Assembly (NCBI RefSeq): GCF_047663525.1
Contig: NC_092588.1
Span: 139,492,501-139,556,500 of the forward strand
DNA: 64,000 bases
From: Anas platyrhynchos
Lineage: Eukaryota; Chordata; Aves; Anseriformes; Anatidae
Direction: 5' to 3'
Of this stretch, positions 47,701 to 60,853 are shown one piece after another; the first letter of the stretch is position 1, and each line of letters begins with the position of its first letter. The notes under the pieces are model-generated. The model saw only the letters and a list, made by a program, of their open reading frames with translations, ran no database searches and was not told the DNA's origin. The translations under genes and the position numbers were made by a program.

Positions 47701-48943
47701 ACTTCAGCAGAGACATTGTTTAATCCTATGAGAGCAGTCTGGGCAAATTTGAAAAGAGGTTTTAGCCCACAGAGCCTTCCCTCTAATTACATACTGTGCT
47801 CAACAACCTTTCATGTATGTGAAATATTGCAGTGTGGGAACTTTGGTCACAGTGCAGCTAGATACCATTTTCCCATGGGCAGTTAGCATGGCTTGTACAC
47901 TCTTAGGAAGAGAATGAGTGACAGTGATTTTTACCTTGGTACTGACAACACACTGCATTTCCTGAAGTTGTTCATTATACTCTTCAAAGGTGTTTGGAGG
48001 CTGGAAGGTTCTGGTTGCCAATTTTCATGGTTGGTGTTTATGTTTGTATTACCTACTTAAAATTTACAATACTGTGACTTGCTTAATTGGAAAGGCAAAA
48101 TAAATGCTTTGGCTTTCAGAGAGCTTGAGGCTCTTGAAATGGGAAAAAGAGCAGAGTCCAGGGGTTAAATGTGACAGCTATTACATTTGCTTGGCAGGAG
48201 TGAAAGGCCTGGTTCAGTTCATTCTATGCATTTCAGCAGCTGTAGTAATTTTGTTGGGCTACTCAGCCTGAAAGTCTAGAGCAAAGGGATCAAAACATCC
48301 ATGATGACTAAAAAGTAAAATAGGTTACTTTGAGGCCAAATATTTTGCTCCTTTAATTTAAATCTGTAGGGAAATGGAAAGCAAAGATGGGAAATGATAT
48401 ATTCCGAAGCTCTGTAAGGAAGATTTCCTTTCAGGTGAAAGTATGGCATTTTCTAGTCTAATTCCATTTCTTTTTTTGGAGGACAGGAGAGGAAAAAAAA
48501 TGGGGGAAAAAAAAAAAAAGACTTTTATTTAATGCAATATCCCTGAAAGGTACAGAAAGAAGGAACTATCCCTTACAGAGTTTAAGGAATGTCAGAAACT
48601 CATTAATTATATAGGACAGGTAAACTAGAAAAGGAAGGTTCCCTACCTGTATCTCTCTGCCAGGTGACTGCTTTTATCAATGGCTGCCTTGTTTAAACTA
48701 AAATATAAATAAATAAAATAATCAAAAAAATCTGAAGAATGAAAACACTTCTTGTCTGGGTCTGTGCTGGGCTATGCTTTCAGCTATTCAGGATCAAGGT
48801 TTCCTTTTTAATTCTTAAACACCTGTTTTAGTGAGTCACCTCAGGATGGGGAAAGGACAGGTCAGGAAAGCAGGGAGGGACCCTTCTTGTCTTTGGCACT
48901 TCTTTAAAGTTATTTATGCAGTCCTATAAACATGCTTTTCTAA

Positions 48944-48960
48944 GGGGGGGCGGGGGGGGG
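48944..48960 (+). repeat. G-run with a single C
   Basis: Seven G, one C, nine G. This is a possible G-quadruplex and a difficult site for sequencing accuracy. Confidence 0.85.
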
Positions 48961-51815
48961 AATAGGGGAAAAATGATTAATGATGATAATGATAAATACA
49001 GGCTGAGTTCACTTGGCCCTATGGTAATTTTCTGTATATTTACAGTTATACCATGGCAATATTATTTTAACTTGTAATTTGTCAGAGTATTCTCTGATCA
49101 TCATTGTGACACTGCAAATCACAACAGAAAGCACTAAGAATTTAGCCCCATATAATGGCTTCATTATAAACAGGATGCTGAATGTAAACGTATCCTGCTC
49201 TCACTGCACATCCTTCTGCAATCATGGGCATATTTCCTTAACTTGTTAAGTGACATGGTAGATCATTTATCTTCATTTGCTGAGGCAAATTGCTTCAGTC
49301 TTCATTTTTCTCAGGAATCCTAAAGTATTTTTCTGATTCAGAGTTGCCCATCTCCCACAGCTTGCTCTTTCTATCAATAACAAGGAGTCAGACATCTCTG
49401 CTCTTAGGAATTGTGATACCCACCTGCCAAAGTATTAGTAGTTCATTGAACTATAGCTGTTCATATTTACCCAGCCAAATGGCATTTTAAGAATAATAGC
49501 CATCACTCTATAAATACACTGAAAAATCCCATTTGCATTTCATGATTTAAAATCATGTAATACTTTTTCTCCCTTCCATCCCTTTTGATATTTATGCTGT
49601 TGCATATTTTACTTAGCATTTGTGAATTTAGAGTGGGCTGCTTTGAATTTTGAAATAACTATTTGTAAACTTTTCTATAGGTTTCATCATCATCACATTT
49701 AAAAGTGCTTTGTAAAGGCTGGTAGATTTAGCCACAAAAATTCTGTGTTTAATAGCTGCTATTATTTATTTTCATTTTACCAATCGAGTACTAGAATAAT
49801 GAATGACTTGCCAAGATTACATACAGGAAATTTGGTGTACGAGCAAAGAAAAAAAATCCCACAGTTTTTTCTAATTTGTATTTTTATGTTTAACCTTCAG
49901 AGTAGGCATTGTGATATTTTGTAGTGATGAAAACGTAGACTTGAATTGAATATACAAGAACTACTGACTGAAACGCAACCCAATAGCCTCTTTACAATTT
50001 CTGTCAGAACTCCACCATCCTGCCAACAGCTCTTTAATTTCTATTTAAATATTTGGCAATCCAAGACTGTTTTTCCTCTTTCTCTTTTACTGCAAGATGT
50101 CATTCAAGCTTACTGCTGAGTAGAGCTGCAGCCTCTTAGAGTAATTAGGGAATTTGTTTTTCTTCCATGGGAATGCTAATATATATTAAAATAAATAAAT
50201 AAATAATTGTAAAGTTATTTAGTTACCAATTTTATTTCTTTGCCATTTTAATTTTTTGAAAACCTTCCTAAAATTCTTTTCTCAGCTTTCTCATCTTAGT
50301 TTTCAATTTTTGTTCATTGCTGTGAGAAGCAAGCAGTAGAAGTTGAAGTTAGGTAAAACTAAAGGAGCAGTCGGAGATCTGCATTATTGTGGAGTAAAAA
50401 CTTCTCAGAAAATTGGAGACCTAGAAGGGTCTGGGCTGACTTTCAGCATCGCTTGTGTCTATGTGAAACAGATAATGAAAGCTCTAGAGATTTCCTTTGA
50501 AGAGAACTAATCTGGAGAAACCCACAGCCCAAGGGTAGTTACATGACTGATACTTTTTCTCCAAATGCTCCCTTCCGATGCATTTCACTAACAACATACG
50601 TTTCTCTGCCCTAATGTGAAAGTACAAAAGAAAAGGTATGTGACTCTAATGATTCTTCTGGCCTATACATAAAACGTGCTTGGTCATTCACTAAATTGCA
50701 CTGTATGCTCACAGGTACAAAAATACTGACTTGATATCATGACTGAGCGTGGCTTTGGAGCCTACCAGCAGCAAAAGTACTCCAAAGGTCAAGCTCTGGT
50801 GAAGGACACTTCTTTTCTATGTGAGGTGGAGAGCAAATTCATTTATTTATTTATTCAGTCATTGTTCTAAAGAGTGTATAGTGTGTAGGCTAGAAATAAG
50901 TCTTTCATCAGCCCAGTTTACCTTGATATGCCAACTTGCTGAACAGTTGTTCCCAAAGAAATGATGACAAAGAAACCACAGCCAAATGTGAACGGTTAAT
51001 TTTCTTGTGCAATATATGCAACTAAGCATTTCATCTAATTTATGGGCCTTTTGCAATATAAAATTAATGACCTGTACAATTTATTTTAAGGTCTGCTATA
51101 AATTAAATGTATCAGCTGGATGTTTTTCTTTTCTCTAAAGAGCAATTATCTGGTTTGGAAATTTAATCTAGTCATCAAGTAAAAACATTGTCTTAGTTCT
51201 GAAAGATATACAATTGTTTGAATATTTAGACTAGATTTATAGGAAAAATATATTAAGTTTTCTAATCCTTTCCTTAACAACTCCCATGAAATGTGTACTT
51301 CATTTAGCTTGGAATGTCTGACTTTACAATGATCATAATAGATTTGGAGCCCTCACAGCAAACCCGAAAACATGAGAATTTAATTAATAAGATGAAATAA
51401 CTTACAGTTACACCACAGCATTCTGTGACTATTACTGTACAGTTTCCTAAGTACTTCACCTTTGGCATTTAACACTAACATCAGTGAGAGTGAAATACCC
51501 ACAATCTCCTTAAGCATTTTTGAGTGTGAATATAAATGGTTATATTTTGCATTAAGTTTGGGCAAGTTTATCCACTTTTAATAATAGCTGATAATGTACA
51601 GCGACCTTAGTAAGAATTTCACTTAGGAGCAAGTTGGATTCTGGCCATTTAGTGCTAGAAATCACAATATATGGAAAAGATAATGGTCTGTCTTGGGACA
51701 TGATGAATTTTGATCTCTAGTCCCATCTAGAGAATTTGACTATGTGTTTGCTGAAGAACATTTCCCATTGATTCCTGAAGAGCTCAGCTCTGTGGCTGTA
51801 ACTGACCAAGTGGCT

Positions 51816-51943
51816 GCAACTTTCTATGTTGATGGTCATTCTGCAGTGCTATACTTACAGATGTTAGTCTAAATTTACTTTCCTTTCTCTGGCAAAAATC
51901 CCAGTGGCTCCAGTAACAATTTGCCTGTTAAGGTTTCTATCTG
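51816..51943. repeat. Exact 128-bp direct duplication, copy A
   Basis: Positions 51816-51943 are identical, base for base, to 52746-52873. The sequence is unique-looking (GCAACTTTCTATGTTGATGG at the start, AAGGTTTCTATCTG at the end) and matches no repeat I know. Flanks of the two copies differ. Confidence 0.95.
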
Positions 51944-52745
51944 AGCAAATGGCTGCTCAGGGAAGCACTGTATGCACACATCTTGTGATCCTGGTTGTCT
52001 GTTTCCTGTGGCTAAATGCTATTTAAGGAAATGTAAAATGCCACACCTGGGAGGATGCAAAATGAATTTGAAATATTTAGTAGGAGTTGGGAGACATTGC
52101 AGATTTATACAGTGATATTTATGAACCCATTTTAACTCATGATGCATTTCAGGTCATTTTGTGATCAATATATAGATTCTTTTTACATAAATGTACAGAT
52201 AAGAGAGGTATGTGTATGTACAGACATACATGTGTGTGTGTATGTGGACCTATACAGACATTCGAAGACAAAGCTTCAAATTTATGACAGAATACATTTT
52301 CTTTATTTTTTTTAAACCTATTTATGCAGTTGTTTTCATATAACAAGGATGTTATTTTTGAAGACTTGATGTATTTGTTTCCAAGCGGTACCATTCTTTC
52401 TACTATTCTAAGACTGCTTTCCATTAATTAAAGTTTTACTTCAGTTTATTGATACAAGATGGTGTATTCAGGAGAACACAAGCCTGTTTATCCTAGTTTA
52501 AATACTATTTTCAGTTTCTTATCTTTTTTTATACTCAATACAAATTGAAGTTATAGATCAACGTACAAGTGTCATCTAGTAATTATCATTTTTTGAAGTT
52601 ACTTTTTACTTTTTAACTTTTCATTTCTACTAGTCCCTCATTAATGTTTCTAATAGTAGCTTGTAAATTTAAACAAAATGACTACATTGGGATATCAGAG
52701 TTCTTATAATCACTTTTTTTTTTTTTTTTTTAAGTCCTTATATAG

Positions 52746-52873
52746 GCAACTTTCTATGTTGATGGTCATTCTGCAGTGCTATACTTACAGATGTTAGTCT
52801 AAATTTACTTTCCTTTCTCTGGCAAAAATCCCAGTGGCTCCAGTAACAATTTGCCTGTTAAGGTTTCTATCTG
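52746..52873. repeat. Exact 128-bp direct duplication, copy B, next to a T-run
   Basis: Identical to copy A, 930 bases downstream. It is preceded by 18 T (52714-52731) and 14 further bases, and followed by GC-richer sequence (52874-53030) not found beside copy A. On the minus strand this gives GC-rich sequence, the 128 bases, then a poly(A) run, the arrangement expected of a retroposed RNA. Confidence 0.95.
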
Positions 52874-53075
52874 TCCCTGATAGAGCAGCCAGGGTCCAGC
52901 TGCTCACAGTCACTGACTGCAGTCCAGCGGGGAGGAGGAAGGCGTGTGAAGCTCGTGAGAGCTCTTCAGGCCAGATGGGAAACCATGCAATCACAGTACA
53001 GAACTGCAATACGGTACAGTCTAGTCAACCGACATTTGACACAGTTTTTAGAATGGTAGTAACTTCTTTTTCTGA

Positions 53076-53125
53076 GATATTATGGATAATAAAGGATATT
53101 ATGGATAATAATATGGATAATAAAG
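53076..53125. repeat. Short tandem repeat of a GATATTATGGATAATAA unit
   Basis: Two exact 17-base units at 53076-53092 and 53095-53111 and a partial third (ATATGGATAATAAAG). Confidence 0.9.
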
Positions 53126-53171
53126 CAGGGCCTTCAAGGTTGTCAGGTTTAGAGGCTAAAACTTGCGTTGG

Positions 53172-53214
53172 AAAAAAGGAAAAAAAAAAAGAAAAGAAAA
53201 AGAAAAAAGAAAAA
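53172..53214. repeat. A-rich (GAAAA)n tract
   Basis: A-runs separated by single G or GG. It gives a Lys-rich artefact frame on the plus strand. Confidence 0.85.
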
Positions 53215-54710
53215 GCTGAATCAAGGTATCAGTACTGTAGCAGCTATTTACTGATTCAAAGCTGTACATAGACTTCAGGATCAAGTTTCAAGAGAGAAAA
53301 CCCCCTATTTATTTATACACCTAATTGGTTTCTCTATAGCAGGTAGATACTTTCTGTGTTTGGCATAAAATATATGTATATAAAAGCAAATAGCAAAAAT
53401 CAGCACAAATCGTTTTGTTTTAATTTCAGCTTTTTGCTCTTAATATACAGTTCTGTTATTTGGGGAAGCAGGAACTGAAGAGACTGGGAATGCCTAATGA
53501 CTTTTCATAAATAGACTGCATTGGCAGATATACCTATGTAATTTCCTGCTCTTGAGAGTTTTATGACCTCTTCAGCTCTTACTATCTGTCTTATACTGTA
53601 GTCCTCCATCTGCTGACAAGAATAAATCTTCAGATGAGTAGTTGTAAGTAGTTAAGCAGCTTTGTTACTTTACCTTAGCAAATTATTACTAGCTTCTTCA
53701 AAATTCCATGTTAAGACACCCCAAGTGAAGCATTTTGGAACCATGTCTAATTATATGTCTAATGGAACATGAATAAAGAACAAACTCAGCAGGTTCACAG
53801 GTGCTAAGGCAAATTATACAAAGGGCTTTGTTGCAAGAAGAGCGTTTTTATATTTAAATACTTGGAAAGATGTTTCATGAGTTTATCCAACTAGTTTTCT
53901 CAAAGAAATTCTGAACCCTCTTTTTCCATAATAACATTACAATTAAAAAAACATTCTCAACTGAATATAAATTGAGGCTCAATTTGTGTCTTAATGGGTT
54001 TTGTTTTGCAGATAGTTTTATTAAATATATAATCACCTAATCAAATTAAATTTGACTTTTCCTCTGCCTGAGCGATTGTGCTGACTGTGGGTACAGACAC
54101 AAGATGAAGATGCAAATGGCCAAGGAAAATGGCAAACCCACCACCAAGGGGAAGAAAAATGTATATGAATGCACTTATTTCCAAAGCACATACTAAATAA
54201 ATCTGCCAAGACTGTAGGTCTGCGGTGGGATTAGAGAATAGCAAATATTATTCTAGTGTTTCAGAATGAGAAAAACAGTGATACAGGCAATTTTACTGCA
54301 GGCTTTAGAAAACATTTTGAAATAATAATTTAAACGTTTCAGTTATGTACTGACAATAAGTTTTAAAATTTAAGGTGAAATAAGAGAGAACACAGCCAAA
54401 TTAGTCAAAATTGTGAGAAAAGGGAGAGAATACAGACTAATCAGCCAAGATTTACCTGGTTAATATGATGGTATTTATGAGAATGGACAGATGATTATTT
54501 TACTTTTTAGTAAAAGGGATTGTGGTAGGCCTTATTTTACTTTTGTGCCCAAAGAGTTTTGGTATGGTATCAGATAGGAATTGTTAGTTCAGGTAAGGAA
54601 GATGGTGACTAATGAAGGATTATAATGGGCATAGAAAAACTCTACAAAAGATAAAATCAGGGTAGCCTACCTCCAAACAACCCGAAGTTCTTGTAAACTG
54701 GCTTTAAGAC

Positions 54711-54750
54711 GTTTTTTTTTTTTTTCTTTTTCTTTTTTTTTTTTCTTTTT
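54711..54750. repeat. T-rich tract with C interruptions
   Basis: T-runs interrupted by single C. The poly-Lys minus-strand frame here is an artefact. Confidence 0.85.
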
Positions 54751-57063
54751 AGTATTTCCATGAAAAAATGGTCATAAAATGTGGGAGTATGCTGGTAAAT
54801 TCTGCAGTTGTACTGATGATCCCTTTTAATTTGTGCCAAAGGAGGACAAAATAATCACATTAAGATAACTAGGAGATGCTGGAGCATGGAGAAGGCATGG
54901 AATAATACAGTGTTGAAATTCACACATTTTGTGACTTATGACCAAGATTTCTGTTTGTATACTCAAGAAAACTATCTGCCTCCTTACTTCAGAAATACTG
55001 GACCTTAAAAATGTGCAGCAGATGTGGAAAAAGCAAATGTGCTACTGAAAGATATGAGAATTAGTTTTCCAGCAGAGAGAGAGAAGTATAGTGGTACAAC
55101 TCAGTGTTGAATACTGCAAACAGTTTTCAAGTTTTCATTTAGATTGCAATAGGTGCACTAGTCTTACAAAACAAAGCCTGGACAAAGATGTAATAGCTTT
55201 CTCTTAATATATGCAAAGCATACAAGAAAAGAAAAGGAATATTGAAGTAAAGAGCAAAGAGTAAAGAGTAGTTATACATTGGGTGTGAATAAATTAATGC
55301 TGTAAATAAAAGATCAGTAACCAGTAAAACACTGAGGTTCTGCATGTACTTCCTTTTCAAAGAGCTTTTTTAGAGTGCATACTGAAAATGTAAGAAACTT
55401 TTTAGCAGATACATGTGATGGTAGAGTTCTGCAGTCCTATCTCCAGTGCAATTGATATGTACTTGAAAGAGTCCTCTCAGGTCCTGTTGTGTAATAATGT
55501 AGAGAAAAATATTTTTTCCAGCTCAGGAGGTGATGAATGATCCTTCCAATACATCTACCACAGGTAACACCTGCAGGTGCAGTGCAAGGGAAGGGTGTAG
55601 CCCTTCTGTGATTGGAGATATAAGAGAAGTAGACAAGTTCATAAGCTGCAGTCAACATTTTGGCACATTCTTTCTTGCAATTCCCTTTCTTCGTGATCTG
55701 AAAAGACACTTAAATCATGCATACTCAAAACTTGCATACTGCAAAACAAGCACTTTCCACTGCCTGGAGAACATGCCTGTGGGCTTTGTCACAGGAGCAT
55801 TGGCTCACGATGCTAGCAGCAGCAATGTCTACATGGGTTATTTCACAGCTTGGCTGCTTCTGCTTCAGGTGTCCCAATGAGGCTGGTTTCTTCACATCAT
55901 GGCTTGCTTGTGTGCATGCTGTAAGGTATTTCAAACTGTCTGCATGTTCTGGGCTGCCTCACGCATGGTGCTGTTTCCTACTGTGTGCCTGCATGCTGAC
56001 TGCTCTCTGTAATGAACATTAACAGCTCATGTTGCCAGATAGTGCCTGGCTCTCCCTCTCTTTCTGTGTATCCAACCTACTGAATACTGCACAGCCTTTG
56101 TGACACAGCTCTTTAACAACAGATTTCCTTTAGGTGTTTCTGTAATAATACCATAATTGGTACCTATGTAGCCCTGCTGTACTCCTTTGTAGCCTCAATG
56201 AACCTTGCAGCATGGTTTTAAACACCAAGAGGATGTTTAGCCATTGATTTTTAAAACCAGAGTGGCCCCTGTGTAGCAGAGGATTGAAAATGAAACATCC
56301 TGTGCCTGAGCCCTTTCTGGATCCCCTGAAGGGATACAGACATGCCATGCACATCAGACAACCCACTCCCTAATCCTGTAATTAAGTTATGTTCAAGTAC
56401 TGTGTTTAGATTGCACTGGTTCCTGAAGGTGAAGTAATTTCAGTTATGTTGTTAATCCCTGTGTCATTACAAAGGTGGTACAATATTGATTAGTAAAATT
56501 TTATCATTATGTATTAAGCTTTTAACTAACAAAATTTAAAGCTAAGCCAGAAATTAAATATACTTGAGAAAAGTCAAGACACTATAAAGGGAGGGGGGGA
56601 GGAGGAGGGAGGGGAAAAAAAAAAAGAAAGACGATAAAGGGTAAGGTCATTATCACTGTGTGCGTGTCCATCCATCCCAGCACCTGCACTGACAGGATAA
56701 AAGAAAGCAACCTTTGACAGGGCAGGTGAGTAGGGCTCTGGCTTTGGGAAACATAGTGGGAGGCTACAAGCACCCTTCTTTATGCCCTCTTTCTGAAATG
56801 TCATTTGGGCAAAAGAAACCAGAAAAGCACTGCATGAGCTTCAGTAGCAATGAGAACGTTGAAAAAGGCACAGAACTGGTGGCCAGGAGAGCTGTCTCAG
56901 TGAGACCAAGCAAATGTAACTCTAAAGGCTTGCTGTTGTGGTAAATTTTGAGAAGCTTGCTGGTCAGCCTTACCAAGCAGCTGTACTGTTGGAGGTGCTG
57001 ATAGTGTTTTCCATTGCTTTTGTCTTGCCGAAGTTTGTTTCAGTCTTGAAAATCTTTTTTTTT

Positions 57064-57106
57064 GGGGTGGGGTAGGGGGGGGGTGATGGGATGATGGGAC
57101 AGGGGA
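57064..57106 (+). repeat. G-rich tract, possible G-quadruplex
   Basis: Runs of 3-9 G separated by short TG, TA or TGAT spacers. Confidence 0.75.
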
Positions 57107-59607
57107 CAGAACAAAGCACTAAAAGAGAATTCCGTTGTCCAGTGTCTCAGTGTCTTTCTTTGGAGCTTCCAAGGGGCAGTAGGGCTATACAGGCTAATTC
57201 AAAAACTGGAAGACAAATTTAGGAATATCTGCATGTAAGAAGTATCAAACTAACCTAAACAGCTCTGTGGCATGCAGCCTAGTAACAGAGTGTCAGTCCT
57301 TGGGATTCTCCAGCAGTTTGCCACTTTGATATCTTTTTGTTAAAGCCTCAGAAATAAAAATAATGAAATGAAAATAAATTTCTGTGGCTGACCTCCAGCA
57401 GAGAAGAGTACTGCCTTCTTTCTGCCTTTTGTCCATCCATAGGTAGCTCTTTGAGGGTGGTGACAATTTTTAATACTTTTGGATTATTTCTATAGTGAGG
57501 ACATTTCCACCCTGTTTCAGATCACAGGGGGAGTGAGCTCACAGCTGTGTTGTTTGGGCTCCAGGATTCCAGCAACCTGGTGTTTGTTTTCCTGTGCTTC
57601 TCCACACACAAATAAAAACCCATGCCCAAAGACTTTAGCACAAAAGGGAAGGATGACTAGGGGAGCTTTATGCTGTGCCATCAACACCAATTGAACATAT
57701 ATTTCTGCATCATGTGGAGAGAAGGTCTAGGATGTTAAGCCACCTCTGCAGTCAGGGATCCCAGGAAAGACATGTGTTGCACTAGTATTTGAAATACAAT
57801 CAGACTTTAGAATTGATTTTCCATAGTACCTCATCTATTATAAACAACATACTTTTACTGCTTATCAGAATCATATAATGTAATGGGAACACCTGAGCTG
57901 AGAACCCAAAGTTCTCATTCCTTTTTTTTTTTATTTTTTTTTTAATTAAACACTATTTTTCAATTCTGATCCGGTTTCTTTAGTTCCTTGAAACACCAAT
58001 TAGAAGTACAGTATCCTATTCTGTATCGTTATTAGCATCTGATCATTGGTTGTAACAGGGCAGCAGATGTCAGAAAAACATGGTAATAAGGACACAAATG
58101 TAATGGCCAAATTTTCTCTGGCTGTAAACATCCTTTTTTATAAGGAGCAAGTGCCCCAGTGTTTTGCATGACACTAATTTAATATTTTCTTCAATTCTGA
58201 TTTAATATATTCTTGTATAATTTCTGAATTATCCAGACTATATTTTTTTCCTCTACAAACCAAAGAATAAAAGCTGCAATATTCAGTGGTAAAATTTTTG
58301 CAATTGATCTTTAAAAAAATGCAGTAAAATGTGTGAGATAATGGTACTTTGTCTGGTCTGAGATCTATAAGAGTCTGTTAGTAGATTAAGCCCATTTAAT
58401 TTCTTGCCATTATTTGGCCACCTTTGCCCACTGGGCCTTAGATATTATGAGTAATGTGTACCACTACTGTTTGGAGGCCTCTTCACACACTTTGTAACCC
58501 ATAATTAAACTGTGCCAGGTTACGTTACCAGGCTGATAAAGCTTTATCTAAGCCTTCTTTACTGATGCTATCCTTTGCTGCAGAGACCTGGGTTTGCATC
58601 CTTATATGACATACAGTGTACTTTCTGTCCAGCTTGGGGATGAGGAGTGCTGTGGTTAAATTCTGTCATATAGGCAAAAATTGTGTCACCTTTCTTGGCT
58701 GCAGGACTGGACCTATGGATTTTTCAGGCAACTGGCAGTTAACTTTAATGAGTACACTGGTTTTATGTAGCACTAAATGGCAAATGGTGTAAACCTTTGC
58801 CAAATCTCTGTCCCTTCTGTCCTCTGACTCTAACTTCAGAGCTGCAGTGACAGGTTCATTCCATAGCAAGGGAACTTTGAAGGCAAACAATGAGGTAGCA
58901 AGCCACTATCTGATAACACAGATAGAAACAAAGAGTGAGGTCTGCTGTGTTCTGGGGGACATGAGGTTCATTCAGTATTGTTACTGTAGCACTGGATGCC
59001 TGTGAGAGCTGGCTGGGTGGCTGAGGAGAAGAGAAGACCATAGATTTAATTTCATTGCTGACTCTGGGGAAGGAATAAATAAATAAATAAACACTAATTC
59101 TCTTTTGAAGATATCAGTATCATAGGATTATAAACCAACTTTTAAATTCAGTAATACTTTTTACCCACAACTTTAATAAAAAGTGTGTCATAGTGAGGCA
59201 GTTGCAATGTGTGAATTACCATGTTTTGATCTGCTTCGTAAGTCTGGCTTCAATTTAAACCTCAATCAATTTAAAGATAGAGCCTGTGACTATTTACATT
59301 ACCCTCCTATGATATCTGGTACACTTATATACGTGTCATGTCTCTTTTATCCAGTGCTTCCATTTGAAAACCTTCTTGAGTGTGATCTTGAGAACTGTTT
59401 AAGTTTTGAAAACTGCAGATATTGCAAGGCTCTTAAGACATTGTTGACATATGTGAAGGTTCTGGACAGACCTTCCAAAGAGAATTATAATGATATATTT
59501 TTTATTATTATTCTTAAAATATGAGCACAGGTTGTATATAGTAATGTTGAATTTCCATACCTGTATGTGGAAGTACTCAAGTATGGTTTTCTCAAAAGAT
59601 TAGCAAA

Positions 59608-60101
59608 GAATCATAGAATGATTTGGGTTGGAAGGGACCTTAAAGACCACCCAGTCCCAACCCTCTGCCATGGGCAGGGACACCTCCCAGCAGACCAGGT
59701 TGCTCAAAACCACATCCAGCCTGGCCTTGAACATTTCCAGGGATAGGGCATCCACAACTCCTCTGGGCAACCTGTTCCAGTGCCTCACCACCCCTATAGT
59801 AAAGAATTTCTTCCTAATATCTAATCTAAACCTACCTTCTTTCAGCTTAAAATCATTACTCCTTGCACTGTCACTCCAATTCCTGACAAAGAGTCCCTCC
59901 CCAGCTTTCTTATAGGCCCCCCTTAGGTATTTGAAGAACACTTTAAGGTCTCCCTGGGGCCTTCCCTTCTCCAGGCTGAACATCCCCAGCTCTCTCAGTC
60001 TGTCTTCATAGGACAGGTTCTTCAGCCCTCTGATCATCCTCTGGACTTGCTCCAACAGGTCGATGTTTTTGTTATGTTGGGGGCCCCAAAGCTGAACACA
60101 G
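59608..60101 (-). mobile_element. CR1 LINE, 5'-truncated, older subfamily
   Basis: The plus strand begins with the reverse complement of the CR1 end (AATCATAGAATGATTTGGGT, TTGGAAGGGACCTTAAAGAC). It continues into an ORF2 C-terminus open on the minus strand from 60055 to 59600 (EQVQRMIRGLKNLSYEDRLR early, [20 protein letters not shown] later). It stops abruptly at GGGCCCCAAAGCTGAACACAG (FGAP-like codons). Wording of the 3'UTR (CCATGGGCAGGGACACCTCC) marks a different subfamily from the copies at 15785 and 41503. Confidence 0.92.
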
Positions 60102-60816
60102 ATTATTTATACATTTTATTTTCTTCCACTTCCTTTATTTAGATCTCTCTCACAGTAACCTTTATGTTGCTGCACTATATCTTCTTGACTGATGGATTTT
60201 ATTTTAGGTAACCTGGGGGTGAGTGTTCAAGAAAATCACCACTCTGATTCTAAGGCTTCAATTATCTCCTGGGGCTCTGCTTTTGGAAACATGCTTTCAC
60301 AGTTTCTTACTTCATGAGAAGCTCCTCATTGAATAATAGCCTTGAATTCAATTAGGAACCATGTGTTTTTCTGAGCAAAATATGAAGAAAATGGCTATTT
60401 TCCCATAACCACCTTGTTTAATTTTCTTGCAGTCTATCTCCACATTACACATGTGCTGTTCCTGTTGTCACTCATTAATTTTCCTTTTGAGATGCTTGTT
60501 CAGTCATTATTTTCTGCCAAATCCTGAAGAATGTATTTATATAGTGTTTTTTTTCTATTTCTTCTTTCTGTGAATTAATTACAAATTGAATCATTTGCTA
60601 TCTGCTTGTCTACATTCCTAGCAAATGATAGTTGGATATGCATTTGATTGCATTAGTTATTATTTTATGTATTTCAATTTCTGAAGTAATCATAGTTTGA
60701 CAAGTGCTGTCCATTCTTCTGTGTCAAAGACTGCACGGTCAAAGAAGGGAAATTACAGCAAAAACATGCACCACAACTGAATGTGCTATGTGGCTATTCA
60801 TTTAAAGACCAGGATG

Positions 60817-60853
<37 letters not shown>

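Larger units (their letters stand above)
42869..51815. other. PLXDC2 intron 1, mid segment
   Basis: AT-rich intronic DNA. Apart from the simple repeats, hairpins and G-run listed separately, it has a 16-bp palindrome at 46060-46075 and A- or T-runs at about 47379 and 48510. No exon is supported. Confidence 0.5.

Noticed and set aside
54657..54839. Poly-Lys frames (also 235-465 and 53172-53214)
   Set aside because: They are translations of A- or T-homopolymer tracts.
59183..59524. 113-codon plus-strand frame with an even residue mix
   Set aside because: No family resemblance, no splice context, and it sits in intronic DNA. Its length is within what chance allows.
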